Part shown: positions 27,905 through 35,812 of the stretch, one piece after another
Layout of the letters: each line of letters opens with the position of its first letter
Position numbering within the stretch: position 1 is the stretch's first letter
From: an uncultured Alphaproteobacteria bacterium
GTDB lineage: Bacteria; Pseudomonadota; Alphaproteobacteria; CAAGCB01; CAG-977
Assembly (NCBI GenBank): GCA_944393745.1
Contig: CALYBD010000024.1
Span: forward strand, 1-38,996
Reading direction: 5' to 3'
DNA: 38,996 nucleotides
Notes under the pieces: generated by a model
What the model was told of the DNA's origin: nothing
What the model saw: only the letters and a program-made list of their open reading frames with translations
The model's database searches: none
Position numbers and translations under genes: made by a program

Positions 27905-29847
27905 TAAATTAAGCCCAGACGGCCTTCATGCACATCGCTGCGTCGCAGACTGTCTTCAAACGTGAAAGAAGCTTCCAGTCCCCAGTTTCGTGTCAATGTT
28001 ATCCCGGCGGAGGTATGATAACGCCAGATATCCGCATTTTTTTCGGTATAAAAGATTTTTTCGATTTCTCCTGTCAGACGAAGAAGACCGAAATCCGCGG
28101 CAAACCCGGTCTGCACACCAACGCCGGCCATTGCATTGTGCGGCAGGTATCCGCCGGCTTTGCCGTAAATGTTTGTCATAAAATACGCAATCAGTTCATC
28201 ACAGGGCTGTACTGCCCATCCGCTGCCAAAGCCGGCGTAAAATACGTAACCGTCCTTTTCCCGTCCGGGGTAAAGATAGCTTTCGATACCGGCATTCAGC
28301 TTGAAAGAAAACGGCTTAAACAGCTTGTTTCTGGGGGCTAAAGACGTAATATCAACGAAAGACAGTTTTTGCAGGCGCAAATCGTTGTCGTTTTCATACC
28401 AGCGCAAAGTGGCGTCCATATAGGTAATGGCGCCAAAAGGCAAAAAACCGGCTGTTTCGTCAATTAAAGTGTGATAAGCGGGGCGCACTGAAAAATCGAT
28501 AAAGTTTTTGTGGTTTTTCCGCCCGCCGTATAAACCAACCGTTCCGGATAAATGGCCTTCATCGGGACGTTTTTCGGGAACGGGAACGTCCGTGATGTTC
28601 GATTTTTCTTTAATCGCGCTCAACGGTGTCAGAATTTTTATGGAATCCCGGCGCATTTCGTCCAAGGGAATGTCTCCGGCAATAAAGGCATATTGAATGT
28701 ATTCATAGGCCGTGACCAGAACGTTTGCTTTTTGTTCGTCCGTCAGGGAGGATTTTAAAACGTCTTCAACCCGGCGCGGAGATTTTAATAATTTATGCAG
28801 CTGTTTTTTTTCTGCATCTGATAAAAAGGAATAAGCATGCTTTAATTTAGACTGGCGTGAAGGTCTGTAAACAGCTTCTTTTAAGATATTTTTTTGTTTT
28901 AATACCGTACGGATCGTATCAACGGGAATGGTGTAATTTGAAAAAAACGGTCTGTAAAACGGTTCTGTCAGATCTTGTTCGGGAACGGCGGCGTTTAATG
29001 TTTCCAGCAGCATATAAGAACAGTTTTCCGAAAAGAAAAAATAATTGGCCGAGTTATGCCCCAATTCCCAGATATGCGCAATCAGCCGGTCAATTTGCGC
29101 CGGCGTCAGATTCAATCGGTATTCCCAGATATCCCGGTTTTCCATGTTATTGTAAAGATTGACCGTATCATAATAAGGATAAACCGAAAAAATACCGTCA
29201 TAACCGCCGAAAACGCCTTTGAACATAAAAGACAAACCGCCGTCCGAACCGGTAATCGCGCCGTAATTTAAGGCATGAGACAACAACGGCGTTTTTTCGT
29301 CGCTGTCCAAACGTAACAGCGTATGTCCGAAAAAAGAAGCCGGATTTCCCATATAAGCGCTGGTAAAAATCAATGCCGCACGTCGAGCGTTTAAGGCAGA
29401 TTTGAAATCGTGATAATCTGTGCATTGAACGGGCGGCATCAGATGCGGATCAAAATTCAGCTGTTGGTTCAGCCAAGCGTAACGCGCCGGAAACAGGCAC
29501 TGCGGGTGATTGTAGGTCTTGTCTTTCCCTTTGATTGTTTTGACCTTGTCGATCGGCATAAAAAAAGAACGCAGATCGGCCTGTAATTCTTTATCCGGAT
29601 CGGTCTTTCCGTCGGGGGAAAGGAAAAAAGATGCGGAATCGATTGTGCTTTCTTTGGATCCGAGGCGGTCATGAAAGTGCATCAGCCGCCGCCACTGCGG
29701 TTTTTCGGCCAGCTTTTTGTTTTGCGCCTTATTTTGCAGATCAAGCAGATGAGCGTGCTGTTCTTTTGTCAAAGAAAACGGCTCTGCCGCAGCGATTTCC
29801 CCGCCGGGGCAGAGCCATATCAGCAATACGATCAAGGCAATGCGCAT
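27895..29847 (-). CDS. DUF4105-family protein (Lnb N-terminal periplasmic type)
   Basis: The 650-residue protein has a signal peptide (ALIVLLIWLCPGGEIAAAEP). The central DUF4105 domain carries the motif AYMGNPASFFGHTLLRLD, the block KGVFGGYDGIFSVYPYYD, and ANYFFFSENCSYMLLETLNA. This family has a papain/NlpC-like layout, with Cys276 in SENCSYM and a His in FGHTLLR as likely catalytic residues. The C-terminal third has alternating strand pattern and ends GLIYHF, with a terminal aromatic residue as in outer-membrane beta-barrels. The substrate is unknown; lipoprotein or peptide processing is one idea from Lnb. Its 3' end overlaps the CheA-like gene by 10 bases. The DUF3015 gene lies 28 bases upstream. 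Confidence 0.88.
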   Translation of the reverse strand: MRIALIVLLIWLCPGGEIAAAEPFSLTKEQHAHLLDLQNKAQNKKLAEKPQWRRLMHFHDRLGSKESTIDSASFFLSPDGKTDPDKELQADLRSFFMPIDKVKTIKGKDKTYNHPQCLFPARYAWLNQQLNFDPHLMPPVQCTDYHDFKSALNARRAALIFTSAYMGNPASFFGHTLLRLDSDEKTPLLSHALNYGAITGSDGGLSFMFKGVFGGYDGIFSVYPYYDTVNLYNNMENRDIWEYRLNLTPAQIDRLIAHIWELGHNSANYFFFSENCSYMLLETLNAAVPEQDLTEPFYRPFFSNYTIPVDTIRTVLKQKNILKEAVYRPSRQSKLKHAYSFLSDAEKKQLHKLLKSPRRVEDVLKSSLTDEQKANVLVTAYEYIQYAFIAGDIPLDEMRRDSIKILTPLSAIKEKSNITDVPVPEKRPDEGHLSGTVGLYGGRKNHKNFIDFSVRPAYHTLIDETAGFLPFGAITYMDATLRWYENDNDLRLQKLSFVDITSLAPRNKLFKPFSFKLNAGIESYLYPGREKDGYVFYAGFGSGWAVQPCDELIAYFMTNIYGKAGGYLPHNAMAGVGVQTGFAADFGLLRLTGEIEKIFYTEKNADIWRYHTSAGITLTRNWGLEASFTFEDSLRRSDVHEGRLGLIYHF

Positions 29848-29875
29848 CAGTACGGCCTTTTGCCTTTCGATATTG

Positions 29876-30322
29876 TTAAGCCAGCAGTTCGGAAACTTTC
29901 AACGTAACCGTAACGGCGGAAACGTCATGGCTGTTAAAAATGAACGCAAAATTTTCTTTAACGACTTCACCGACTTTGTCCGAAGATTTTCCGGTCAAGG
30001 CGGCGATTGTATCAATTGTTTCGCCTTGGCCGCGTGCGGCATCAACGGCGAATTGTTCCAGATTTTTTTCCAAAAAAGCAAAAATTCTGCCGGTTCCGCC
30101 CGAAACACGACCGTTTTGGTCACAACCGGACGTTCCCAAAGAAATACCGAACGTCTGCGTGCCTAAAGTGCCGTTTGTCGTAACAGCCAAAAGCTGAGGA
30201 ATCGTTCCGGCCTGTCCTTTGAAAATGATGGATCCCAAACCGCAACCCGTGCTGTCCAGAGCAAACGCTTGGGAAACAGAAAAAACAGCGGCAAAAACAG
30301 ATAAAACTAAAAACTTTTTCAT
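29876..30322 (-). CDS. DUF3015-family secreted protein
   Basis: The 148-residue protein has a signal peptide ending AFA near residue 21. The mature protein begins with the family signature TGCGLGSIIFKG and continues LLAVTTNGTLGTQTFGISLGTSGC. These two cysteines could form a disulfide. The C-terminal half is helical and polar. DUF3015 proteins are periplasmic or surface proteins of unknown role. I chose ATG 30322, with AAGGAA upstream; the frame opens two codons earlier with no better site. The DUF4105 gene follows 28 bases downstream and is probably in the same transcript. Confidence 0.9.
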   Translation of the reverse strand: MKKFLVLSVFAAVFSVSQAFALDSTGCGLGSIIFKGQAGTIPQLLAVTTNGTLGTQTFGISLGTSGCDQNGRVSGGTGRIFAFLEKNLEQFAVDAARGQGETIDTIAALTGKSSDKVGEVVKENFAFIFNSHDVSAVTVTLKVSELLA

Positions 30323-30360
30323 TGGCAAATTCCTTTAAAAGCTAGCTGAAACTTTTAGTG

Positions 30361-30389
30361 ACAATAAAATAAAAAAGCCTTAAAATCAA
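30361..30389 (-). promoter_or_regulatory. Predicted promoter of the DUF3015-DUF4105 pair
   Basis: TTGATT (30389-30384) and TATTGT (30366-30361) are 17 bases apart, 38 bases ahead of the DUF3015 start. Confidence 0.4.
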
Positions 30390-30421
30390 CCCCGAACTGT
30401 AATGTTTCAGAGGGAATAAAC

Positions 30422-31534
30422 ATGAGGACGCTTTCGCATAAAACGGCGGACTGGGTAAAAAACGGTTTGATTTCCGAACCTCAGGCGCAGGGTATTATTG
30501 CGTTTGAAAAAAACAGAAAATCGATTTTTTCGTTATTTTCCGTTATTTTGTTTTTGGGCTTTTTTTCTGTCGTAATCGGTATTATTGCCGTTGTTTCTTC
30601 GAATTGGTTTTTAATTTCAAACGAAATGAAAATAGCGGGGTTGTTCGTTTTTTTGATCGGCGCGGCGCTGGTTTTGGCGCACGTCAGGGAAAAACACCCC
30701 GTCGGATTTGAAGGCGGGCTGTTCTTTTATATGTTGCTGCTGTTCGCGGCTATCGGTTTGGTCGGACAGGTGTATCATTTGAAAAGTGATACGTATAAAG
30801 CGTTTTTGTTCTGGTCCGCTTTGGCTTTTCCGTTGTTGTTTTTGACGCGTAAAGTTTTTCAGGGCTTTATTTGGGAAATTATTTTTATCGCGGCTTTTTC
30901 GTGTTCGCCGTGGGGCAAGGAATTCTGGGAATTCTTTTTTGAAACGTTCTCTTCGCTATTAATGTTGTCTTTCTTTGCTATGGTGCTGTTTTTTGTTTTG
31001 TTGCGTTTTAAAACGGCGCCCGTTTTTATCGTTCCCTTACGGACGATGGCGGCTTATTTTACATTGTTTTGCCTGATGTTTGACGAATATGATTATTCGT
31101 TTTTTGTTTATGATACTGTCTCGGGGCCGATTTTGTTTTTGATGATTGCGGCGGGGTTTGCGGCGTATGTATGGAAATATGCGCCCTTCGGCCGATCCGA
31201 AAAACAGGCGGTTCTGGGGATAACGGGTTTGTATGTTCTGTTTTATTTGTGTCCCGCATTTAAATCCGTCAATTATTTCTTTCAGCTGATCATTTTAATC
31301 GGTTTTGTTTTTACGGCATATCGGTTCGGCAGTGAAAAAATGGCTCGTCTGCTGGCCGTGGTAACGGCTTTCAGAATGCTGATCGCTTTCTTTTCGTTGT
31401 TCGGAACTTTGCTGTATACGGGGGTCGGACTGATTGTTTCCGGGCTGGTTATTCTGGGAATTGCTTATGCTTGTTGGAAAACGGAGTCTTATTTGAAATT
31501 AAATACGGCCGGGAAAGGAAAAAGCGATGAATAA
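30422..31534 (+). CDS. DUF2157-family polytopic membrane protein
   Basis: The 370-residue protein has a cytoplasmic N-terminus (LSHKTADWVKNGLISEPQAQ, the DUF2157 signature) followed by about nine or ten hydrophobic helices and a short basic tail. Function is unknown. The family usually sits next to a GDYXXLXY-domain gene, as here. ATG 30422 is preceded by AGAGGGAA. It overlaps the next gene by eight bases, so translation is coupled. Confidence 0.88.
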   Translation: MRTLSHKTADWVKNGLISEPQAQGIIAFEKNRKSIFSLFSVILFLGFFSVVIGIIAVVSSNWFLISNEMKIAGLFVFLIGAALVLAHVREKHPVGFEGGLFFYMLLLFAAIGLVGQVYHLKSDTYKAFLFWSALAFPLLFLTRKVFQGFIWEIIFIAAFSCSPWGKEFWEFFFETFSSLLMLSFFAMVLFFVLLRFKTAPVFIVPLRTMAAYFTLFCLMFDEYDYSFFVYDTVSGPILFLMIAAGFAAYVWKYAPFGRSEKQAVLGITGLYVLFYLCPAFKSVNYFFQLIILIGFVFTAYRFGSEKMARLLAVVTAFRMLIAFFSLFGTLLYTGVGLIVSGLVILGIAYACWKTESYLKLNTAGKGKSDE

Positions 31535-32042
31535 AACAAAAATACTGTTGTTTATACCGGTTATTATTTTATTGGGCTGGGTTGTTTCAATCCAGACGGC
31601 CGTATCGACGGGAACAACGATTGTTCTGCCTGTCCGGGGATTTGATCCGCGCGATATCTTTGCCGGACGTTATTTGGCCGTTTCCGTTGATTACGGCGCT
31701 TTTGAATCCGAATGCGCCGTCAAACAGGGAAAAGAACGTTGGAAAAAGACAGAGGCTTTTTTCTGTCCCGATATTCAAAAAATTGTTTTAAACAAGCCGG
31801 CAGAGTGTGCCGTTTTTATCAAAGGGTATTGTCGTTACGGTCGTTTTAACGATAATGTCAGCCGTTTTTATATTCCCGAAAAGTTATCACGGCCGCTGGA
31901 ACAAGCCGTGCGCAATCCGGAAAACAAGCCTCAGCTGCGCTTGCGTGTTTCCCGAAACGGCCGGGCGTATCCGCAGGATTTGATTTTAAGCGATCTGCCT
32001 TTTGAACAATGGCTGGAAAAAAATAAAAGCCCTTCGAAATGA
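31527..32042 (+). CDS. GDYXXLXY-domain protein
   Basis: The 171-residue protein has an N-terminal membrane segment (ILLFIPVIILLGWVVSIQTA) and a periplasmic domain. The family hallmark appears as GFDPRDIFAGRYLAVSVDYG at residues 38-57. The strict G-D-Y-x-x-L-x-Y is relaxed here to G-R-Y-x-x-V. It partners the DUF2157 gene, which it overlaps by eight bases. The stop codon lies inside the loop and arm of a bidirectional terminator. Its role is unknown. Confidence 0.85.
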   Translation: MNKTKILLFIPVIILLGWVVSIQTAVSTGTTIVLPVRGFDPRDIFAGRYLAVSVDYGAFESECAVKQGKERWKKTEAFFCPDIQKIVLNKPAECAVFIKGYCRYGRFNDNVSRFYIPEKLSRPLEQAVRNPENKPQLRLRVSRNGRAYPQDLILSDLPFEQWLEKNKSPSK

Positions 32043-32058
32043 AGGGCTTTTATTTTTA
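32024..32058. terminator. Bidirectional intrinsic terminator
   Basis: A 12-bp perfect stem (TAAAAGCCCTTC, 32024-32035, with GAAGGGCTTTTA, 32041-32052) has a five-base loop and T-rich sequence on both sides. It can end transcripts of the GDYXXLXY gene (plus) and the secreted unknown (minus). Confidence 0.88.
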
Positions 32059-32061
32059 AGA

Positions 32062-32871
32062 CTATTTTGGCGGCGGCGGAACGGCCGGATCCGATTCGGG
32101 CGGCGTTTCGACGGGTTCCGGTTTAATGACCCGACGTCCCCACATTTTGGGAGCAGCCGGCTTTTCGGGTTCGGGGGCTGCTTCTTCCGCAGGATCCCGT
32201 TTTTTAAACATATGAGCAGCGGCTTTTTCCGTTTCTTCGGGATTGAGCGGTTCCAGATCTTTGGAAATCGCGTCAATAAATGTATCCAGCCAATCTTTTA
32301 TCGGTTTGGCGGAAAATTCTTTTGTATCACCGCCGTATAAAAACAAAACGGCGGGGCAGTTACCGCCCGATAAAATAATGTCAACGAAATCGAATCCTTT
32401 TCTGAACCGCAACGCCAGCTTTGGCGTCGTGACGCAGGAAACGATTTTTGTAACATTCAGGTCATAGCTTTCCGCTTTAAACAATTTATTTTGAACTTCG
32501 GTCATTCCGGTTTCGTTCAAAGAGCCGCAATTGCCGGTATGGGCATATCCGTCTATGGTTTCGCTGCGCTTTTTCGGGCTTTTTCTGGCAATGCCGTAGC
32601 AAAGCGCTTCATCAGGTTCGCCGATGATATAGGCGGCATCGGCGCGAATACGTTCGCGTATTTCTTTGGCAACGATTTGTTCATAAGGTTCTTCTTCTTT
32701 ATTGGGATCTTCGCTTTCGTCCGATGTCGAACGCAAAGAGCTTCCGCCGTGGGAAGAAGATCCGGTTGAATCAAAACCCGTGCCGGCATTGTAAAACATT
32801 TGTGCCGCGGCAGGGGCTGCAGACAGCAAAAACAAAATGCCGCAAATCAGAAAATAAGATATTTTTTTCAT
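32062..32871 (-). CDS. Secreted protein of unknown function with acidic Pro-rich tail
   Basis: The 269-residue protein has a signal peptide ending AAA-Q near residue 24, then a Ser/Gly-rich low-complexity stretch. A folded domain of about 150 residues follows, with four cysteines in the contexts ALCYG, GNCGS, VSCVT and GNCPA, enough for two disulfides. After residue 215 the tail is Glu/Pro/Lys-rich and ends in PPPPK. I do not recognise the family. It starts three bases after the M23 peptidase gene ends, so it is the last gene of the tadA-xseA-M23 run. A periplasmic role, perhaps alongside the peptidase, is the most that context suggests. Confidence 0.8.
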   Translation of the reverse strand: MKKISYFLICGILFLLSAAPAAAQMFYNAGTGFDSTGSSSHGGSSLRSTSDESEDPNKEEEPYEQIVAKEIRERIRADAAYIIGEPDEALCYGIARKSPKKRSETIDGYAHTGNCGSLNETGMTEVQNKLFKAESYDLNVTKIVSCVTTPKLALRFRKGFDFVDIILSGGNCPAVLFLYGGDTKEFSAKPIKDWLDTFIDAISKDLEPLNPEETEKAAAHMFKKRDPAEEAAPEPEKPAAPKMWGRRVIKPEPVETPPESDPAVPPPPK

Positions 32872-32874
32872 GTA

Positions 32875-33762
32875 TCAGCTCCTTTTTTTGGGAGGTTTGG
32901 GTGCTTTTCGGGCAGCTTTTTTTGGTGCGGGCGGGCAGAATTTTTCAGAATTTTTCAGAAAAGCCTGCGGATCAATTCGTTTGTTTTTCCAGGAAACACC
33001 CCAATGCAAATGAGGTCCCGTTGCCCGGCCGGTCATGCCGATGCGTCCGATTTCCTGGCCTTTTTTTATTTTTTGACCTTCTTTGACGGCGATTTTGCTC
33101 ATATGAATATAGCTGGAAACAACGTCTTGTCCGTGACCGATCAGGACGGTTTTGCCGGATAAAAACATATCTTCGTGAACCAGCAGGACGATCCCGTCGG
33201 CCGGTGCCGTTATTTTTGTTCCTTCTTTATTGGCTATATCCAAAGCGCTGTGAATGTTGCCGGGCGTGCCGTTCATAATGCGCTGAGATCCGAAAACACC
33301 GGAAATTCTGCCTTGCACCGGCATGGAAAAGCATAACGGCAACGGCATATCCGCCTTTTTTTGCCGCGCTTTTTGAGTTAAAACGGCTTCTTCAATGATT
33401 CGTTTTTCTTCTTGCGCAGAAGGCGTGACCGTGTTTTGCGGCAGGCCGTCAACGCGCTGAATATCCCATTTTCTGGGAGAAACGGGATAAGTACGTACGG
33501 TTTTTTGTCCGTCTTTTTCAGCGCTGAACGTCAACGTTCCCGTCTCGTCCCGTCCGATTCCAAAGGCGAACCAGCCGTCTTTGCGAGGAGTAATTTTTTC
33601 CCCGTTGACGCGCAGTTCGGCGCCCGGCGTCACAAAACCGAACAGCATTTCGCCCTGACGCATTTTACCCTGAAAAAACAAAACGGGATTCTCTGCTTCG
33701 GCTGCGGCCGGTACTGTTCCCGCAGAAAGTAAAAACATAAAAATCAGAAAAAGGCGTTTCAT
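32875..33762 (-). CDS. M23-family (LytM) peptidoglycan endopeptidase
   Basis: The 295-residue protein has a signal peptide ending AEA near residue 23, an N-terminal beta domain, and a C-terminal LytM domain. The zinc ligands are intact: His171 and Asp175 in HSALDIAN, and His253 in GPHLHWG, with His220 (SYIHM) and His251 as the other active-site histidines. It should therefore be an active endopeptidase that cuts peptide cross-links in the cell wall. The tail is strongly basic (PKKAARKAPKPPKKRS), possibly binding wall or anionic polymers. Its ATG overlaps the xseA stop by four bases (ATGA). Confidence 0.95.
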   Translation of the reverse strand: MKRLFLIFMFLLSAGTVPAAAEAENPVLFFQGKMRQGEMLFGFVTPGAELRVNGEKITPRKDGWFAFGIGRDETGTLTFSAEKDGQKTVRTYPVSPRKWDIQRVDGLPQNTVTPSAQEEKRIIEEAVLTQKARQKKADMPLPLCFSMPVQGRISGVFGSQRIMNGTPGNIHSALDIANKEGTKITAPADGIVLLVHEDMFLSGKTVLIGHGQDVVSSYIHMSKIAVKEGQKIKKGQEIGRIGMTGRATGPHLHWGVSWKNKRIDPQAFLKNSEKFCPPAPKKAARKAPKPPKKRS

Positions 33763-35240
33763 AATAGTCGTCCTTGTTTGTCGTCTTCGATTTTTTTTCG
33801 TTTTTTCCGGACGGGCGTTTTTTGCGCCGCGGTCTGCGTGGATACGCGCAGGACATTGTCCGAAAATTTCAGCATCAATTCTTGATGTGCCCCGGCTTCG
33901 GCCGCCGTTGCCAGCGGTTTTCCCTGTTCGCTTAACGCCAGGACAAATCCGCGTTCCAAAATACGTTCGTATGAAAAACTGTCTAGCAGACGAGCGGCCG
34001 TTTGAAAACGATTTTCTGTTTGAGTCAGAAAAGTTTTTATTTGTGCGGTTAAAGGAAAAGCGGTTTTAAACAAGTTGTTATTGGCTTTTTCCAGCAAAAA
34101 ATCGGGGCGTGTCAGACGCAGGGCAGAGGTTTTTAAGGAATTGCTTTTTTCGCTCAGACAAGTTTTTAAAGCATTGTCCAGCCGTTCCGTTCTGTCGTCC
34201 AGACGCTGGGTTTGTTCTTCTACGATTTGTTCCAAAGACGGCAGACCGCGCGTCAATCCGGTCAGAATATTGGATTGTTCGTTGATCAGTCTGTTGACGG
34301 TCGTTTTCAGTCGCATTTCGGATTCGCAAAGCAATTGACTTAATTCCCGGCGTACGGGGACGGCCTTTTCTGCCGCTCCGGTCGGAGTCGGCGCTCGCAG
34401 ATCAGCTGCATAATCAATCAGGGTCGTATCTGTTTCATGACCGACGGCGGAAATAAGGGGAATCTGAGAATCGGCAACGGCACGTACGACGATTTCTTCG
34501 TTAAAAGGCCATAGATCTTCCAAAGAACCGCCGCCGCGCGCGACAATCAAAACGTCCGGGCGCGGGATCAGTCCGTCGGGTGTTGGTAAACCGTCCGGCG
34601 GAATGGCATTAAAGCCGCGAATGGCTTTGGCAACTTGTTCGGCGGCTTCTTCTCCCTGCATCAGGGACGGCCACAACAGCACACGGCGGGGAAAACGGTC
34701 GTTCAGTCGATGCATGATATCGCGAATCACGGCACCGGTCGGCGAAGTGATAACGCCGATAACGTCGGGTAAAAAGGGGATTTTCTTTTTACGTTCGGGG
34801 GAAAACAGACCTTCGGATTCCAGTTTTTTACGTCGTTCTTCCAGCAGTTTTAACAAAGCGCCGATTCCGGCCGCCTGCATGGTTTCAACGATCATCTGGT
34901 ACTTTGATCGGCCGGGATAAGTCGTGATTTTGCCGCTGCATATGACTTCCAGTCCGTCTTCCGGAACAATGCTCAGCTTTGCGGCACTGCCCCGCCAGCA
35001 AACGCCGTCCAGAACGGATTCTTCGTCTTTTAAAGAAAAATACATATGCCCGGAGGCGGCTTTTTTAAAACCGGAAATTTCGCCTTTAACCCGAACAAAA
35101 CCGAAATTGTTTTCAACGATTCCTTTTAAGGCCGCGGAAACGGCGGAAACGGACAGGGCTTCGGGCTGAACCTCTTGCACGGCGGGCATTTTTTCCGCAG
35201 TTGTCTGAAGCATATCGGCAAATAAAGGCTTTGAGGTCAT
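33759..35240 (-). CDS. xseA: Exodeoxyribonuclease VII large subunit
   Basis: The 493-residue enzyme forms, with several XseB subunits, a single-strand-specific exonuclease. An N-terminal OB fold (about 30-125) contains FVRVKGEISGFKKAASGHMY. The catalytic region follows with DVIGVITSPTGAVIRDIMHR, DVLIVARGGGSLEDLWPFNE and VGHETDTTLIDYAADLRAPT. A long helical region comes next, and a basic C-terminus (PVRKKRKK). I chose ATG 35240 because GGAGACGG precedes it and it overlaps the tadA stop as ATGA; the frame extends to 35360 inside tadA. No xseB gene is visible in the window. Confidence 0.96.
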   Translation of the reverse strand: MTSKPLFADMLQTTAEKMPAVQEVQPEALSVSAVSAALKGIVENNFGFVRVKGEISGFKKAASGHMYFSLKDEESVLDGVCWRGSAAKLSIVPEDGLEVICSGKITTYPGRSKYQMIVETMQAAGIGALLKLLEERRKKLESEGLFSPERKKKIPFLPDVIGVITSPTGAVIRDIMHRLNDRFPRRVLLWPSLMQGEEAAEQVAKAIRGFNAIPPDGLPTPDGLIPRPDVLIVARGGGSLEDLWPFNEEIVVRAVADSQIPLISAVGHETDTTLIDYAADLRAPTPTGAAEKAVPVRRELSQLLCESEMRLKTTVNRLINEQSNILTGLTRGLPSLEQIVEEQTQRLDDRTERLDNALKTCLSEKSNSLKTSALRLTRPDFLLEKANNNLFKTAFPLTAQIKTFLTQTENRFQTAARLLDSFSYERILERGFVLALSEQGKPLATAAEAGAHQELMLKFSDNVLRVSTQTAAQKTPVRKKRKKIEDDKQGRLL

Positions 35241-35707
35241 TTTCCGTCTCCGCGCAGTGTCTGAAAAAAGTCCTTCAGCAAAGCGGCACAGCGTGTCTGT
35301 GCTATTCCGCCGTAAATTTCCGGCACATACAGGTTCGGTGCTTTTTGATAAATCCGGCAACCGTGTTCGACGCCGCCGCCCTTAACGTCATAAGCGCCGA
35401 AATACAACCGGCGCAAACGGGCAAAAGAAACGGCCGCCGCGCACATCGGACACGGTTCTAGGGTAACATAAATATCGTATCCGTGTAAGCGGGTCTGTTG
35501 AGTTAAACGGCAGGCTTTGCGTATGGCTAAAATTTCGGCATGCGCCGTCGGATCCCGGCCGCGTTCGGTGCGGTTAACCGCCGAAGCAAGAATTTTTTTG
35601 TTTTCCGGATCGAAAATAACGGCACAAACAGGGATTTCCCCGGCTTTTGCCGCTGATTTTGCTTTTTTTAAAGCGATGTCGGTAACATTTTTTAAAAAAC
35701 TATCCAT
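35237..35707 (-). CDS. tadA: tRNA adenosine deaminase (A34 to inosine)
   Basis: The 156-residue enzyme converts the wobble adenosine of tRNA-Arg(ACG) to inosine. The zinc and catalytic motif is HAE at residues 56-58 in DPTAHAEILAIR, with the remaining ligands in TLEPCPMCAAA (Cys86, Cys89). The neighbouring FGAYDVKGG fits TadA rather than guanine or cytosine deaminases. It is the first gene of a coupled minus-strand run with xseA and the M23 gene. It is divergent from the SLT gene; between them lies a small inverted repeat, ATCAAT/ATTGAT (35763-35781). Confidence 0.95.
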   Translation of the reverse strand: MDSFLKNVTDIALKKAKSAAKAGEIPVCAVIFDPENKKILASAVNRTERGRDPTAHAEILAIRKACRLTQQTRLHGYDIYVTLEPCPMCAAAVSFARLRRLYFGAYDVKGGGVEHGCRIYQKAPNLYVPEIYGGIAQTRCAALLKDFFQTLRGDGK

Positions 35708-35812
35708 ATAATGAATGTAAAACGTCTTGTGAAAAAAAGAAAGTCAGGAAAAAATTCTTTTAATCAATTCGGCGGATTGATATACTGCAGTGTCTATTAA
35801 AAGGATATAAGT

